Below the pieces are notes generated by a model. That model did no database searches. It was not told the DNA's origin and saw only the letters and a program-made list of their open reading frames with translations. A stretch of 39,364 nucleotides of DNA. It comes from Mycobacterium sp. Its GTDB lineage: Bacteria > Actinomycetota > Actinomycetes > Mycobacteriales > Mycobacteriaceae. Each line of letters opens with the position of its first letter. The first letter of the stretch is position 1. Position numbers and translations under genes: made by a program. Below, piece by piece: positions 7,658-16,363 of the stretch. The DNA lies in assembly GCF_029961025.1 (NCBI RefSeq), contig NZ_JASBVP010000018.1, forward strand, positions 1 to 39,364, written 5' to 3'.

Positions 7658-8336
7658 GCGGCTCGTCGCAGCGAACCCGACCACGTCGCACGCGGCGCGG
7701 CTGATCGTGCATGAGGCCATGGCCAAACCGGACACGGCGGCGCTCGACGAGCTGTACCGGGCCGGGTGGGCCGCGGGCACCGCGGCGGCGCGGCGCGCGC
7801 TCGGCGTGGTCACCAAGGCCGCGCCGATCGAACCGCCGGAGCCGGGACAGCAGCCGCCAGCGCAGCCGCCGGCCGAGCCGGTGCAGCCGATCCCCGACGG
7901 CGTCAACGTCGTGGATCTCCAGGCGCTGCTGGACGCTGGCGCCGTGGCGTGGCAGTCCATCGCCGAGACGGTGGGAGACCAGATCGCCGACCGCGTGGTG
8001 GCCATGCTCGCCGACCGCGACACGTCCTCGGTGCCGCTGATCTCGCGCGCGATCGAGGATCTCGCCGGCTCGCCGGCCCGCGCTGATCTGATCGCGGTCA
8101 CCGAGACCACGCGCGCCATGACGGCCGCGGCCTACTCGGCGTATCGGGACATGGACGTCGAGAAGGTGGAGTTCCTCGCGACCGACGACCCGAAGGTGTG
8201 TCCACTGTGTGCAGCCAACGAGAAGCAAGGCCCGATCCCGATCGCGGCCGAGTTCGAGCACGGGGCGCCGCCGGTGCATCCGCGCTGTAGGTGTGCCGTG
8301 CTGCCCGCCGTTGAGCCGCTAGGTGAGGAGGCGTGA
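7524..8336 (+). CDS. MuF-like minor head protein
   Basis: A protein of about 270 residues immediately after the portal, as usual for Mu gpF-like head morphogenesis proteins that are packaged or bound at the portal. The C-terminal signature is clear: VTETTRAMTAAAYSAY, then a metal-like site VCPLCAANEKQG and HPRCRCAVLPA at the end. A Pro/Gln-rich linker lies near residues 110-130. The start overlaps the portal gene by 134 bases, which is unusual; an ATG at 7524 or GTG at 7521 with a weak AAGG upstream are the only early starts. Confidence 0.85.
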   Translation: MPGGEAKLQRVEQALLDHDQVVNAHRAGIERALTGLVPNPTALAERLVAANPTTSHAARLIVHEAMAKPDTAALDELYRAGWAAGTAAARRALGVVTKAAPIEPPEPGQQPPAQPPAEPVQPIPDGVNVVDLQALLDAGAVAWQSIAETVGDQIADRVVAMLADRDTSSVPLISRAIEDLAGSPARADLIAVTETTRAMTAAAYSAYRDMDVEKVEFLATDDPKVCPLCAANEKQGPIPIAAEFEHGAPPVHPRCRCAVLPAVEPLGEEA

Positions 8337-8337
8337 C

Positions 8338-10368
8338 GTGGCCAGAGGCAACGAGGAAGCCCTGAACCATTGGGCCACCGAAACCGCCGCCGGTGAGGCG
8401 CATTTCGCGTGGGGCACGCCCGGCGACTTCGACCGCTGCGTCGCCTTCCACGAGCGCAAGGGGCTCAGCCCGGAGGTGGCGAAGGGGCATTGCGCGAACC
8501 TGCATCACCGGGCGCTCGGCGTGTGGCCGGGCCAGGAACACAAGAAGGCGGAAGGCACAGTGGACGAACAGGGCGTGGAGATCGCGAAGGTCGGTCCGAA
8601 GGGTTACGAGCACGGGTGGCGCTACGTCGGTGGTCCTGGACTGCCCAAGCCACGCAACGGACGCAAGCCGACCGGCGCGGGGCACGCCGAGCCTGCAAGC
8701 CCGAAGAACGAGCCGAAGCAAGGCGCCCGCGCGAGCGGCGGCAGCGTACTCCACGACGTCAAGGGCCGCACGTACACGCTGACCGCGCAGGACAAAAAGG
8801 ACGTCAAGGCCGCGAAGCTGTCGACGAACCAGCAGATGGCCTACACCGCGCACCGGTTCAGCGGGCTCTCGCATCAGGAAGCGCTGCGACGCGCCAAGCA
8901 GAGCGCCAAAGCGGAAGGAGACAGTAGCGTGGACACCGCGCACGGCTGGGTGCCGATCCTCAAAAAGGAAAGGCAGGATGACGGCACCCTCATCGTCGAG
9001 GGCATCGCCACCGACTCCGGGATCGACCGCGACCAGCAGATTGCCGACCCCGCGTGGCTGGCCAAGGCCATGCCCGAGTGGTTTCGCTCCGGCGGGAATA
9101 TCCGCGAGCAGCATGACGGCCGACGGGCCGCTGGGGTTGCCGTGGAGTACACGCCGGGCGAGGACGGGCACCGCATCCGCGCGCGCATTGTCGACCCCGT
9201 CACGATCGCGAAGATCGAACACGGCGTCCTCAAAGGATTCTCGTTCGGCGCTCGCAACGCGCGGGTCACCACCGACAAGTCCGCCGCAGGGGGGCGGATC
9301 GTCGACGGCCAGATCTACGAAGTGTCCGTTGTGGATCGGCCAGCGAATCCGCGGTGCACGCTGACGATCGCGAAGGCCGAGGGTGACGGGCCGCTCGAGC
9401 TGGTCGATGAGCCTCAGCTCGTCGAGAAAGACGATGACGAGCCGCGCTTCACACCTACCCAGTTCGCCGAGCTGCTCAAGGGCCTGGGCAAGGCGCGCGG
9501 CGCGACGACCGTGGAGAAGAAAGATTTCACCGACGAGGAGCGCCAGCAGCTCGCCGATCAGGGCAAGGCCATGCCGGACGGGTCTTTCCCGATCCGGAAC
9601 GTGTCTGATCTGAAAAACGCGATCCGCGCGATCGGCCGCGCCAAAGACCCCGAGAAGGCGAAGGCGTGGATCAAGCGGCGCGCGAAGGAACTGGGTCGCG
9701 AGGACCTCGTGTCGGGTGATGCCTGGAAGGCCGACGGCGAGCCCGACGACATGGTGCACGACCCGGCCGACATCGCCGCGGTCCGCGCCGGACTGATCGC
9801 CCTGATCAAGGCTGAGCTTGATGAGCTGGAGAACGGCGAGGATGAGCTGTGCGACATCGCCGAACTCCTGTGCTCCCTCAAGATGCTCATGTGCTGGTGG
9901 GATCACGAGGCCGACGAGGGGGAGACCACCGACCCGTACCCGAACGGCGACGAGGCCCCGACCGACCACGGCGACCACCCGGTGCCGATCGTCATGGCCG
10001 CCGACGGTGAGAAAACCACCCAGACCGAGCGGGCCGCCGAGCAGGCGGAGACGCTCACCAAGGCTGATGTCGCTGCCCTCATCGAGGACGCCATCACGAA
10101 GGCCGACGAGGCCCACAAGGCAGAGCTGGCCGCTCTGCGGGCTGAGCTGGCAGAGGTGAAGGCCACCCCGATCCCGGGCGGACCGGCACGCACCCGCACC
10201 AGTGGACAAACCGCGATCGCAGCCCAGGCCGACAGCCTGCGCGCCACCGAGGAGCGCCTGCAGAAGATGGTCGACACCACGTCAGGCCCCCTACAGCAGG
10301 GCTATCGGGAGCGCTTGAAGGCCGTGCAGGAGCAGCTGCGTGAACTCGCGGCAGTGAACGGAGGCTGA
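8338..10368 (+). CDS. Capsid maturation protease fused to scaffold
   Basis: A protein of about 676 residues. The start at 8338 is a GTG six bases after GAGGAGG. Parts in order: an N-terminal Cys/His-rich region (about 1-65); a prohead protease domain of HK97/XkdF style (about 200-345) with candidate catalytic His in IREQHDGR (about 259) and Ser in KGFSFGA (about 302), ending YEVSVVDRPANP; a small domain with AMPDGSFPI and GRAKDPEKAKAWIKRRA (about 395-460), common in phage and mobile-element proteins; and a C-terminal charged coiled coil (about 560-676) acting as scaffold. It lies directly upstream of the capsid gene, where protease and scaffold are expected. Confidence 0.85.
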   Translation: MARGNEEALNHWATETAAGEAHFAWGTPGDFDRCVAFHERKGLSPEVAKGHCANLHHRALGVWPGQEHKKAEGTVDEQGVEIAKVGPKGYEHGWRYVGGPGLPKPRNGRKPTGAGHAEPASPKNEPKQGARASGGSVLHDVKGRTYTLTAQDKKDVKAAKLSTNQQMAYTAHRFSGLSHQEALRRAKQSAKAEGDSSVDTAHGWVPILKKERQDDGTLIVEGIATDSGIDRDQQIADPAWLAKAMPEWFRSGGNIREQHDGRRAAGVAVEYTPGEDGHRIRARIVDPVTIAKIEHGVLKGFSFGARNARVTTDKSAAGGRIVDGQIYEVSVVDRPANPRCTLTIAKAEGDGPLELVDEPQLVEKDDDEPRFTPTQFAELLKGLGKARGATTVEKKDFTDEERQQLADQGKAMPDGSFPIRNVSDLKNAIRAIGRAKDPEKAKAWIKRRAKELGREDLVSGDAWKADGEPDDMVHDPADIAAVRAGLIALIKAELDELENGEDELCDIAELLCSLKMLMCWWDHEADEGETTDPYPNGDEAPTDHGDHPVPIVMAADGEKTTQTERAAEQAETLTKADVAALIEDAITKADEAHKAELAALRAELAEVKATPIPGGPARTRTSGQTAIAAQADSLRATEERLQKMVDTTSGPLQQGYRERLKAVQEQLRELAAVNGG

Positions 10369-10374
10369 CCTCTC

Positions 10375-12120
10375 TTGAACACGAAGCTTGCCCGCAAGGG
10401 CGCCCAGATCCAAAAGCTGTTTTCCGACGTGGCCGATGATCCGGTCGCGTTGAGCGAGCGTTTCGACGACTACACCAAGGCCCTCGACGCCGCCCCGTGG
10501 GGTGTGGTCAACAGCGCGGGCCAGACCGTGGCCGGCAACCTGCAGGTCGTCAACAGCGACAGGACCGCGACCGGCAGGTTGATCCAGGTCCAAAAGGTCA
10601 CCGATGCCGCCGAGCAGATGAAGGCCCTGCTGCGGCAGGACACCATCAACAAGGCGATCGGCGAGGACCTGCGCCAGTCCCTGACCACCGCGCTGTCCAC
10701 GCAGCAGGCAAACATCACCAAGGACATCACACTGACCAGCCCGGTCAGCGGTGGTCTGGTCCTCTTTGACCTCAAGCACCCGGCCGAGTTCCTGGTTCCG
10801 GTCGAAACGCCGTTGCGGAACATGTTCCCCCGCACCCAAGGCGTGGGCACGAGCTTCCGGTACAAGCAGATCACCGGCATCAGCAACGCCCAGACCACGG
10901 CGGGCCTGACCCCGCTCCACCCGGGTATCTCCGACGGGACGCAGACAAACTTCGCGGCCCCCGGCTCGGCGAACAGCGAGTTTTTCAACCGTGGCCCGAA
11001 GATCAGCTACGCCGGTCAGGACAAGCAGGTCGCCTACTTCCAGTTTGGACTGTCCGACGAGGTGACCTGGTCGGCCGAGTTCGCCGGCGTCGGGTTCCAG
11101 GACGTGCGCAGCCTGTCGCAGACGAGCGTGCTGTACGCGTCGATGCTGGCCGAGGAACGCATGACCGTCTACGGCCGCGGCCTCGACACCAACGGGTTCT
11201 CTGGCAGCATCACCAGCCCGACCGGTGTCATGGGCACCCCCCGCGCCGCTGGCACGGGCGAGACCGGCATCACCGCGGACGCGACGGTCACCGTGTGGCT
11301 CGTGGCGACCACTGGTTTCGGCTACGCGCCGCCGGTGCAGGCCGGAACCGGTGTTGCGGTGACCGCGGGCCAGGTCGTGGACGTCACGATCCCCGACACC
11401 CCGGGAGCGACCGGTTTCCTCGTGTTCGTTAGCACGGCCGCGTCGCCGACCACGGCGAACGCGTTCTACTACGGCACGGTGTCCGGCTCGTTCACCCTCC
11501 AGGGCGCCATGCCGACCTCGGGGCAGGCCGCGAACAACTCCGCCTACGCCACGAACACCACGGCGCAGACCGTGGGCTACGACGGCATCATCCCGATCGT
11601 GACCGGGCCCGACTCCGGCTACGTCCACAACATCGACGGCGCGTTCGACAAAAACAACCCCGGCATCGAGTTCCAGAACGCGTTCGCCACGATGTACGCC
11701 CAGAACCTGGCCAACCCGGACCGGGTGCTGCTCAACGGCAGCGACCGCAAACAGCTCTCGGACCTGCTCAAGACGGCATCGTCGACCGGCTACCGGCTCG
11801 TCGTCGAGACCGACGGCCTGTCTGGGCACCAGCTCGGCAACATCATCACGGGCGTGCAAAATGAGACCACCGGGAAAATGCTCGACCTCATGGTGCACCC
11901 GTACATGCCGCAGGGCATCGCGCCGATCCTGAGCGACAACTTGCCGTTCCCGAACAGCAACGTCGCGTCGTGCTGGGAGTACCGGAACGTGCAGGACTAC
12001 ATGGGCATCAACTGGCCCGTGCTGCAGTTCACCTACGACACTTCGAGCTACTGGTATGGCACGTTCTTCTGTCACGCCCCGGCGTGGCAGGGCGCCATCA
12101 CCGGTATCGCCGCGAAGTAA
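10375..12120 (+). CDS. Major capsid protein, HK97 fold, with inserted domain
   Basis: The shell protein of the head. The start is TTG with GGAGG ten bases upstream. The 581-residue product has a helical N-terminal delta-like region (1-110), then HK97-type features (HPAEFLVPVETPLRNMFPR near 135-153, FQFGLSDEVTWSAEF near 222-236) and a typical C-terminal half (NPDRVLLNGSDRKQLSDLL). Residues about 285-400 are a Thr/Val/Gly-rich beta stretch (ADATVTVWLVATTGFGYAPP) that looks like an Ig-like insertion projecting from the shell. This explains its length, well over the usual 300-400 residues. Confidence 0.9.
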   Translation: MNTKLARKGAQIQKLFSDVADDPVALSERFDDYTKALDAAPWGVVNSAGQTVAGNLQVVNSDRTATGRLIQVQKVTDAAEQMKALLRQDTINKAIGEDLRQSLTTALSTQQANITKDITLTSPVSGGLVLFDLKHPAEFLVPVETPLRNMFPRTQGVGTSFRYKQITGISNAQTTAGLTPLHPGISDGTQTNFAAPGSANSEFFNRGPKISYAGQDKQVAYFQFGLSDEVTWSAEFAGVGFQDVRSLSQTSVLYASMLAEERMTVYGRGLDTNGFSGSITSPTGVMGTPRAAGTGETGITADATVTVWLVATTGFGYAPPVQAGTGVAVTAGQVVDVTIPDTPGATGFLVFVSTAASPTTANAFYYGTVSGSFTLQGAMPTSGQAANNSAYATNTTAQTVGYDGIIPIVTGPDSGYVHNIDGAFDKNNPGIEFQNAFATMYAQNLANPDRVLLNGSDRKQLSDLLKTASSTGYRLVVETDGLSGHQLGNIITGVQNETTGKMLDLMVHPYMPQGIAPILSDNLPFPNSNVASCWEYRNVQDYMGINWPVLQFTYDTSSYWYGTFFCHAPAWQGAITGIAAK

Positions 12121-12123
12121 GAC

Positions 12124-12169
12124 GTGGCCGGGCCGCCCGCGGGGAGGGGCGCTGGGGCGGCCCGGCCAC
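12124..12169 (+). terminator. Strong hairpin after the capsid gene
   Basis: A perfect 15-bp stem (12124-12138 with 12155-12169) and a 16-base loop, not followed by a U-tract. It could be a partial terminator or an mRNA stabiliser that lets capsid be made in excess of the downstream tail genes. Confidence 0.6.
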
Positions 12170-12194
12170 ACACCACCGTCCAAAGGAGACCGCT

Positions 12195-12467
12195 ATGCCG
12201 TCGCGTCTGCTGCTGCCCGATGACGCTGTGCGCGAGGTCGACATCCGCACTCCCTACGGCACACGCCGCTACCGGCCCGGCCGGGACGGCACGGTCACAC
12301 CCGCATCGGCCCACGACGAGCGGGCCCTGCGCGAGATGGGCGCCACCCTCGCCTCGGCCGGTGGCGGGCTCGGCGGTCGAGGGAAGCGCTGCACCTCGTG
12401 CGGGTTCCTCGGCTACTTCGTCCGGTGTGGACGGTGCGGCGGCCACTGCGAACCCGAGCAGGCATAA
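12195..12467 (+). CDS. Small zinc-ribbon protein after capsid
   Basis: A 90-residue protein with AAAGGAG upstream of its ATG. The end carries a clear zinc ribbon, CTSCGFLGYF then CGRCGGHC. The first half is beta-like (VREVDIRTPYGTRRY). Genes of this shape occur between capsid and connector genes in several actinophages, but their structural role is not established. It could be a head decoration or connector accessory protein. Confidence 0.7.
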   Translation: MPSRLLLPDDAVREVDIRTPYGTRRYRPGRDGTVTPASAHDERALREMGATLASAGGGLGGRGKRCTSCGFLGYFVRCGRCGGHCEPEQA

Positions 12468-12477
12468 GGGGGCGACT

Positions 12478-13356
12478 GTGGTCTCGCCCTTCATCCCCGG
12501 GTCCTACCTCACCATCGAGGAGTACCGGGCCGCGCCGACCGCGCTCGCCACGAACACCCTCGTCCCGGGCGGCACGCAGGAGGACCAGGACAACGAGTTG
12601 GCGGGGCTCATCAAGCGCGCCAGCCGCTACCTGGACAACACCGCGCGCCAGACGCTCGCGGCGACACAGGCAACCCAGCGCGAACGGGTCCGCATCGACG
12701 GGCAGGGCAACTTCGTCCTTCACGCCCACCAGGACCGCGTCAAGAGCGTGGACGCGTTCGCGTGGGGGTTCAGCCCCACCAGCCTCGCCGCGATGGAGAC
12801 CCCGATCCCGCCGTCGCAGTACTTCATCGAGGAGAACCGCATCCTCGTCGCCCGATCAAGCGCGGGCGGGCTGTCGTGGGTCGGTGGTCTCAACTTCATC
12901 GCCGAGCCCTCCGGCGGCACGGTGTACGCGTCGTGGACCTACACCGCGGGATGGGTCACGACCCGGCTCGCGGCTGGCGCCACGGCGGGAGACACGTCAG
13001 TGATCGTCGAGGACCCGACCGGCATCGGGCCGGGCGCGTTCATCCAGCTGATCGACGGGGCAAACCAGACCAGCGTCCAGGTCGCCGCCAGTTACACGCT
13101 GGGCTCGGCCACGGTGCCGCTCGCCGCGGCGCTCGCCGAGGACATGCCGGCCGGGGCCGGGTTCACCGAGGTTCCCGAGGACATCAAAGAGGCGTGCGTG
13201 CTCGCGACATCGCACTACATCAAGATGCGCAAGGCCGGCGGGTTCGTCATGTCCGGCACGTCGGCGACCGTGGACCAGACCACCGAAACACAGCTCGGCC
13301 CTGAGCTGGAGCAGGCGCGCCAGCTGGCGCTGCGGTACGAGCGGATCACGCCATGA
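12478..13356 (+). CDS. Head-tail connector (adaptor) protein
   Basis: A 292-residue protein starting at a GTG after AAGGGGG. The helical N-terminal (EEYRAAPTALATN, LAGLIKRASRYLDNTARQTL) and C-terminal parts (DIKEACVLATSHYIKMRKAGG) resemble HK97 gp6-like adaptors that ring the portal. The middle is a beta-rich stretch (TSVIVEDPTGIGPGAFIQLI), an insertion relative to small adaptors. Position after the capsid gene supports the call. It overlaps the next gene by four bases. Confidence 0.72.
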   Translation: MVSPFIPGSYLTIEEYRAAPTALATNTLVPGGTQEDQDNELAGLIKRASRYLDNTARQTLAATQATQRERVRIDGQGNFVLHAHQDRVKSVDAFAWGFSPTSLAAMETPIPPSQYFIEENRILVARSSAGGLSWVGGLNFIAEPSGGTVYASWTYTAGWVTTRLAAGATAGDTSVIVEDPTGIGPGAFIQLIDGANQTSVQVAASYTLGSATVPLAAALAEDMPAGAGFTEVPEDIKEACVLATSHYIKMRKAGGFVMSGTSATVDQTTETQLGPELEQARQLALRYERITP

Positions 13357-13877
13357 CCGCCCCAGCCCGCGGCGGCAGCGTGCAGGAAGTCCGGGCCGCG
13401 GTCAGCAGCTTCCTCGCGGACGGGTCGATCCCGTACCTGTCGCATGTGTACAAGGCGCCCCCGTTCGATATGGGCACGATCCCGTGGGACACGCTGATCC
13501 AGCCCGGCGAGACCGCCACGTGTTTCGCTGTGCTGTGGATCGACCGGGAGAGCGACCTGCAGCCGATCGCCATGGACGGCAAAGGTGGTCGGCGTATCTG
13601 CCGCTACGACGCCACCCTGGGTCTGTTCTTCTTCGACACGTCCGGTGACGCGGAGACAGCCCAGGACAAACTGGACCAGGTCATCGATGGCGTGAAACAG
13701 CGCCTGCGGTCCGATCCCGCGCTCGGCACTGACCCCGAGACCTCGAACATCATCGCCGCCGCCACCGAGCAGCTCGACATCAACCGGGGCCGGCCCGAAC
13801 GCCAAGGCGGAGGCGACACGTTCGGCGCGCTCACCGAGGTGCTTTTCAACGTTGACTCATACGAATGGAGTTCCTGA
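13353..13877 (+). CDS. Neck or tail-terminator-like protein
   Basis: A 174-residue protein coupled to the connector gene. It has a helical start (VQEVRAAVSSFLAD), a beta region with a hydrophobic LGLFFFDTSG, a helix with QDKLDQVIDGVKQRL, and a final strand (LTEVLFNVDSYEW). Size, order and alternating alpha/beta layout fit a head-closure or tail-terminator protein, but no diagnostic motif is visible. Confidence 0.55.
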   Translation: MTAPARGGSVQEVRAAVSSFLADGSIPYLSHVYKAPPFDMGTIPWDTLIQPGETATCFAVLWIDRESDLQPIAMDGKGGRRICRYDATLGLFFFDTSGDAETAQDKLDQVIDGVKQRLRSDPALGTDPETSNIIAAATEQLDINRGRPERQGGGDTFGALTEVLFNVDSYEWSS

Positions 13878-14221
13878 TGGCGACGGCATACCAGTATGTC
13901 GGCCCCGGCGAACGCGACTACCCCGATTGGGGTCTGCGCGTCAAACCGGGCGACGTCGTCTACCTCGACGGCCGGCCGCCCGGTGATGGGCGGTGGCAGC
14001 AGCACCAGACGCCGGATGCGCCCGCGACCGCCACGGCGGCCACCGAGCCGGCCCCGGCCGAGACGCGCCGCCCGAACCTGGCAGCGTCCGCCGAGGCCTG
14101 GAAGGCGTACGCGATCGCCCAGGGGCTGCCCGAGGATGTGGTGGCCAAAGCGACCCGTAAGGCGATTATCGACCATTTCACCGGCGCCGCCGCGCTGCCG
14201 GTCGAGCAGCAAGAGGAGTGA
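13877..14221 (+). CDS. Small structural-region protein with SAP/HeH-like C-terminus
   Basis: A 114-residue protein. I chose the ATG at 13877 because GGAG lies six bases before it; an ATG at 13865 is in frame. The first half is beta-like (YQYVGPGERDYPDWGLRVKPGD), followed by an Ala/Thr/Pro linker and a helical hairpin (AWKAYAIAQGLPEDVVAKAT), reminiscent of HeH/SAP-like modules in many phage head-tail region proteins. Role unknown. Confidence 0.6.
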   Translation: MATAYQYVGPGERDYPDWGLRVKPGDVVYLDGRPPGDGRWQQHQTPDAPATATAATEPAPAETRRPNLAASAEAWKAYAIAQGLPEDVVAKATRKAIIDHFTGAAALPVEQQEE

Positions 14222-14224
14222 GCC

Positions 14225-15226
14225 ATGGCGACCGGCGTCACCGCGTCCACATATCAGGAAGTCCTCGGGATCGCGCCCGAGCCACAACCGGCCGACGGGA
14301 CACCTGTCGACCCGACGGCGTTCATCCCGATCACCAACCTGGAACCCAAGAACGTGGTTCAAAAGCTGCTCGACCAGTCATGGCGAGGCAGCATGGTGCA
14401 GACAACTAACGTCCAAAATGGACCACAGTCGTCTGAGTTGTCCATTGAGGGCAACGCCTACCCGGACACCATCGGGTTCCTGTTCGCGGGCGTGCTCGGC
14501 GACATCACCACCACCGGGTCGGCGGCGCCGTTCACGCACACGATCAGCCTCTACAACGGCGGCAACGGGCAGCCCCCCTCGTACACGATCACCGACTCGC
14601 TCAGCGCGCTCTCGACCCGGCAGTACGCATCCAGCCGGGTGCAGCAGTTCGTGCTGACCTACGACGCGTCGAAGCTGCTCACCTACAAGTCAAAGTGGCT
14701 CGGCTGGGCGGCGCCCACCACCAGCACGGCGCCCACCACGTCCTACACCACGGTGCCGCCCGCCCCGTCGTGGCAGTGCGCCTTCCAGATCGACGGCACC
14801 GCGGACCCCACCGTGGAGACGATGGAAGTCACGCTGGAGCGGCAGGACTCCGATCCGATCTGGACGCTGCAGAACGACCCCAACCCCTACCAGGTGCACG
14901 TCGGGCCGATCGAGGTCACGTTCAAGGCGACGATCGTCGCGGCGAACGAGAACGCGCTCGACGACTATTTCTCCAACACCAGCCGTCCACTGGTGATGAC
15001 CTTGTCGTCGGGTAGTGGTGCGACGGCGACGCAGATCAAGATCACCGCGTCGCAGTACAACTACCAGTCGGTCACCAAGAGCCTCGGAAACTCCTATGTG
15101 GAGTATGAGATCGAGGCCCTGGCGGTCGGCAACATCACCGACGCCGGCTCCTCCGGCGGCTACAGCCCCTGCAAGGTCGTGCTGCAGAACGCGCTGCCCG
15201 CCAACAGCTACACCGCCGCGCCGTAA
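14225..15226 (+). CDS. Major tail tube protein
   Basis: A 333-residue protein directly before the tail assembly chaperones, the standard place for the tube subunit that polymerises round the tape measure. It is almost all beta structure, Thr/Ser rich, without signal or membrane segment, with strands such as MEVTLERQDSDPIWTL and VEVTFKATIV-like segments. The final third (SRPLVMTLSSGSG, VEYEIEALAVGNI) fits the tube beta-sandwich. A GAGGAG site overlaps the end of the previous gene. Confidence 0.82.
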   Translation: MATGVTASTYQEVLGIAPEPQPADGTPVDPTAFIPITNLEPKNVVQKLLDQSWRGSMVQTTNVQNGPQSSELSIEGNAYPDTIGFLFAGVLGDITTTGSAAPFTHTISLYNGGNGQPPSYTITDSLSALSTRQYASSRVQQFVLTYDASKLLTYKSKWLGWAAPTTSTAPTTSYTTVPPAPSWQCAFQIDGTADPTVETMEVTLERQDSDPIWTLQNDPNPYQVHVGPIEVTFKATIVAANENALDDYFSNTSRPLVMTLSSGSGATATQIKITASQYNYQSVTKSLGNSYVEYEIEALAVGNITDAGSSGGYSPCKVVLQNALPANSYTAAP

Positions 15227-15252
15227 CCGTCAACACAGGAGAGCGCCCCGCT

Positions 15253-15636
15253 ATGCGTACCGTCACCCTCCCGTCCGGCCACACCGCCACCCTGCGCGAA
15301 GCCGGTGATCTGAAGAACAAGCACCGCAAACAGGTGCTCAAAGAGATGGGCCTGGAAGTTGACCCGGCGACCAGGCGAGCGACCGTCAACGGTGGCGAGT
15401 TCCTCGACCGGATGAACAGCGCGCTCCTTCGCGTCGCCATCACCGACTGGACCGTGACCGGCGATGACGGGCAGGTGCTGCAGATCCCGTCGCTCGATCC
15501 GACCTCGCTCGACGAGATCAGTGCCCTCGACGGCGCCGCCCTGGAGCGGGAAATCGGCCCGCTGCGCGAGGTGGTGCTGCCTGATTTTGGGCCGAGCCCG
15601 GATGAGGCATCCCCTACGCCGCCCTCCGGCGCCTGA
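15253..15636 (+). CDS. Tail assembly chaperone, short form
   Basis: A 127-residue protein between the tube and tape-measure genes, matching lambda gpG. It begins MRTVTLPSGHTATLREAGDL and ends in an acidic/Pro tail (PSPDEASPTPPSGA). The second chaperone frame is open only from 15606, in the -1 frame, and has no ribosome site of its own. A programmed -1 shift in 15606-15636 is therefore expected to make the longer GT-like form. Confidence 0.8.
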   Translation: MRTVTLPSGHTATLREAGDLKNKHRKQVLKEMGLEVDPATRRATVNGGEFLDRMNSALLRVAITDWTVTGDDGQVLQIPSLDPTSLDEISALDGAALEREIGPLREVVLPDFGPSPDEASPTPPSGA

Positions 15637-15875
15637 AACGCGCGCTCAAGCTGGGTCGCCCTGATCCGCGCTTGAGCCCGCCGGAGGGATACGAGCTGTA
15701 CCGGCTCATGCGCATGTTCCCCGGCCTCACCCCCGCCGACATCGACGAGCTGCCCGCGGGGTTCGTGCCGTGGGCGTTCGAATTCGACCGGATAGAGAAC
15801 GAGGTACGCGCCGAGCTGGAGAAGGAAGCCCAGCGCGACGCCGAACGCGCCGCCGGAGGTGGCCGTGGTCGATGA
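15606..15875 (+). CDS. Tail assembly chaperone, frameshift extension
   Basis: The -1 frame opens after a TGA at 15603-15605 and reads GIPYAALRRLKRALKLGR, then YRLMRMFPGLTPADIDELP and a helical Glu/Arg end. It is the expected T domain that binds the tape measure. The best slip point I see is CCCCT at 15611-15615, where a proline tRNA can re-pair from CCT to CCC. A separate start at TTG 15672 is possible but has no ribosome site. Confidence 0.65.
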   Translation, partial: GIPYAALRRLKRALKLGRPDPRLSPPEGYELYRLMRMFPGLTPADIDELPAGFVPWAFEFDRIENEVRAELEKEAQRDAERAAGGGRGR

Positions 15876-16344
15876 GGTCCGCGTCGAGTTCATCGGCGGT
15901 GACCTGCTGCGCGCCGCGCTGCTCGGCATCACCGCCAACGAGGAAGAAGCCTCCCGTAGGGCGATACGCGACATGGCGCTACGCCTGATCAACTACGCCA
16001 AGCGGGAAGCCTCCGGCCCGGCCCGGACAGGCGTGCCACGCCGCAACCGCAGGGGCATGACCGTGCCCTACCGGGCAGGCGGCCCGGGTGTTGTCACCGG
16101 CCATTTGCGACGGTCGATTCTGCCCATTCGGGAAGGCCGCATCGGCGCGCACTCCTGGTTCACCGAGGTCGCGCCCGGCACACCGTACGCGCGGCGGCTG
16201 GAACTCGGCTTCTACGGTGCCGACAGCCTCGGCCGCCGCTACCGGCAGCCGCCCTACCCGTACATGAAGCCCGCGCGCGAAAAGGTCGCGCGCGAGGCGA
16301 ACCAGATCATGGCCCGCGCCTGGCGGGAAGCCCTCAAACCCTGA
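15865..16344 (+). CDS. HK97 gp10-like tail/neck protein
   Basis: A 159-residue basic protein. GTG at 15865 lies five bases after GGAGG; a GTG at 15859 is in frame. The helical N-terminus (EEEASRRAIRDMALRLINYAKREA), the central YAR-LELGF (near residues 111-118) and the late PYPYMKPAREKV match the gp10/minor-tail family, whose members close the neck or join tail to head. It sits between the chaperones and the tape measure, later than the usual place before the tube gene. Confidence 0.7.
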   Translation: MVDEVRVEFIGGDLLRAALLGITANEEEASRRAIRDMALRLINYAKREASGPARTGVPRRNRRGMTVPYRAGGPGVVTGHLRRSILPIREGRIGAHSWFTEVAPGTPYARRLELGFYGADSLGRRYRQPPYPYMKPAREKVAREANQIMARAWREALKP

Positions 16345-16363
16345 CACCGCAAGGGGGTGGACA

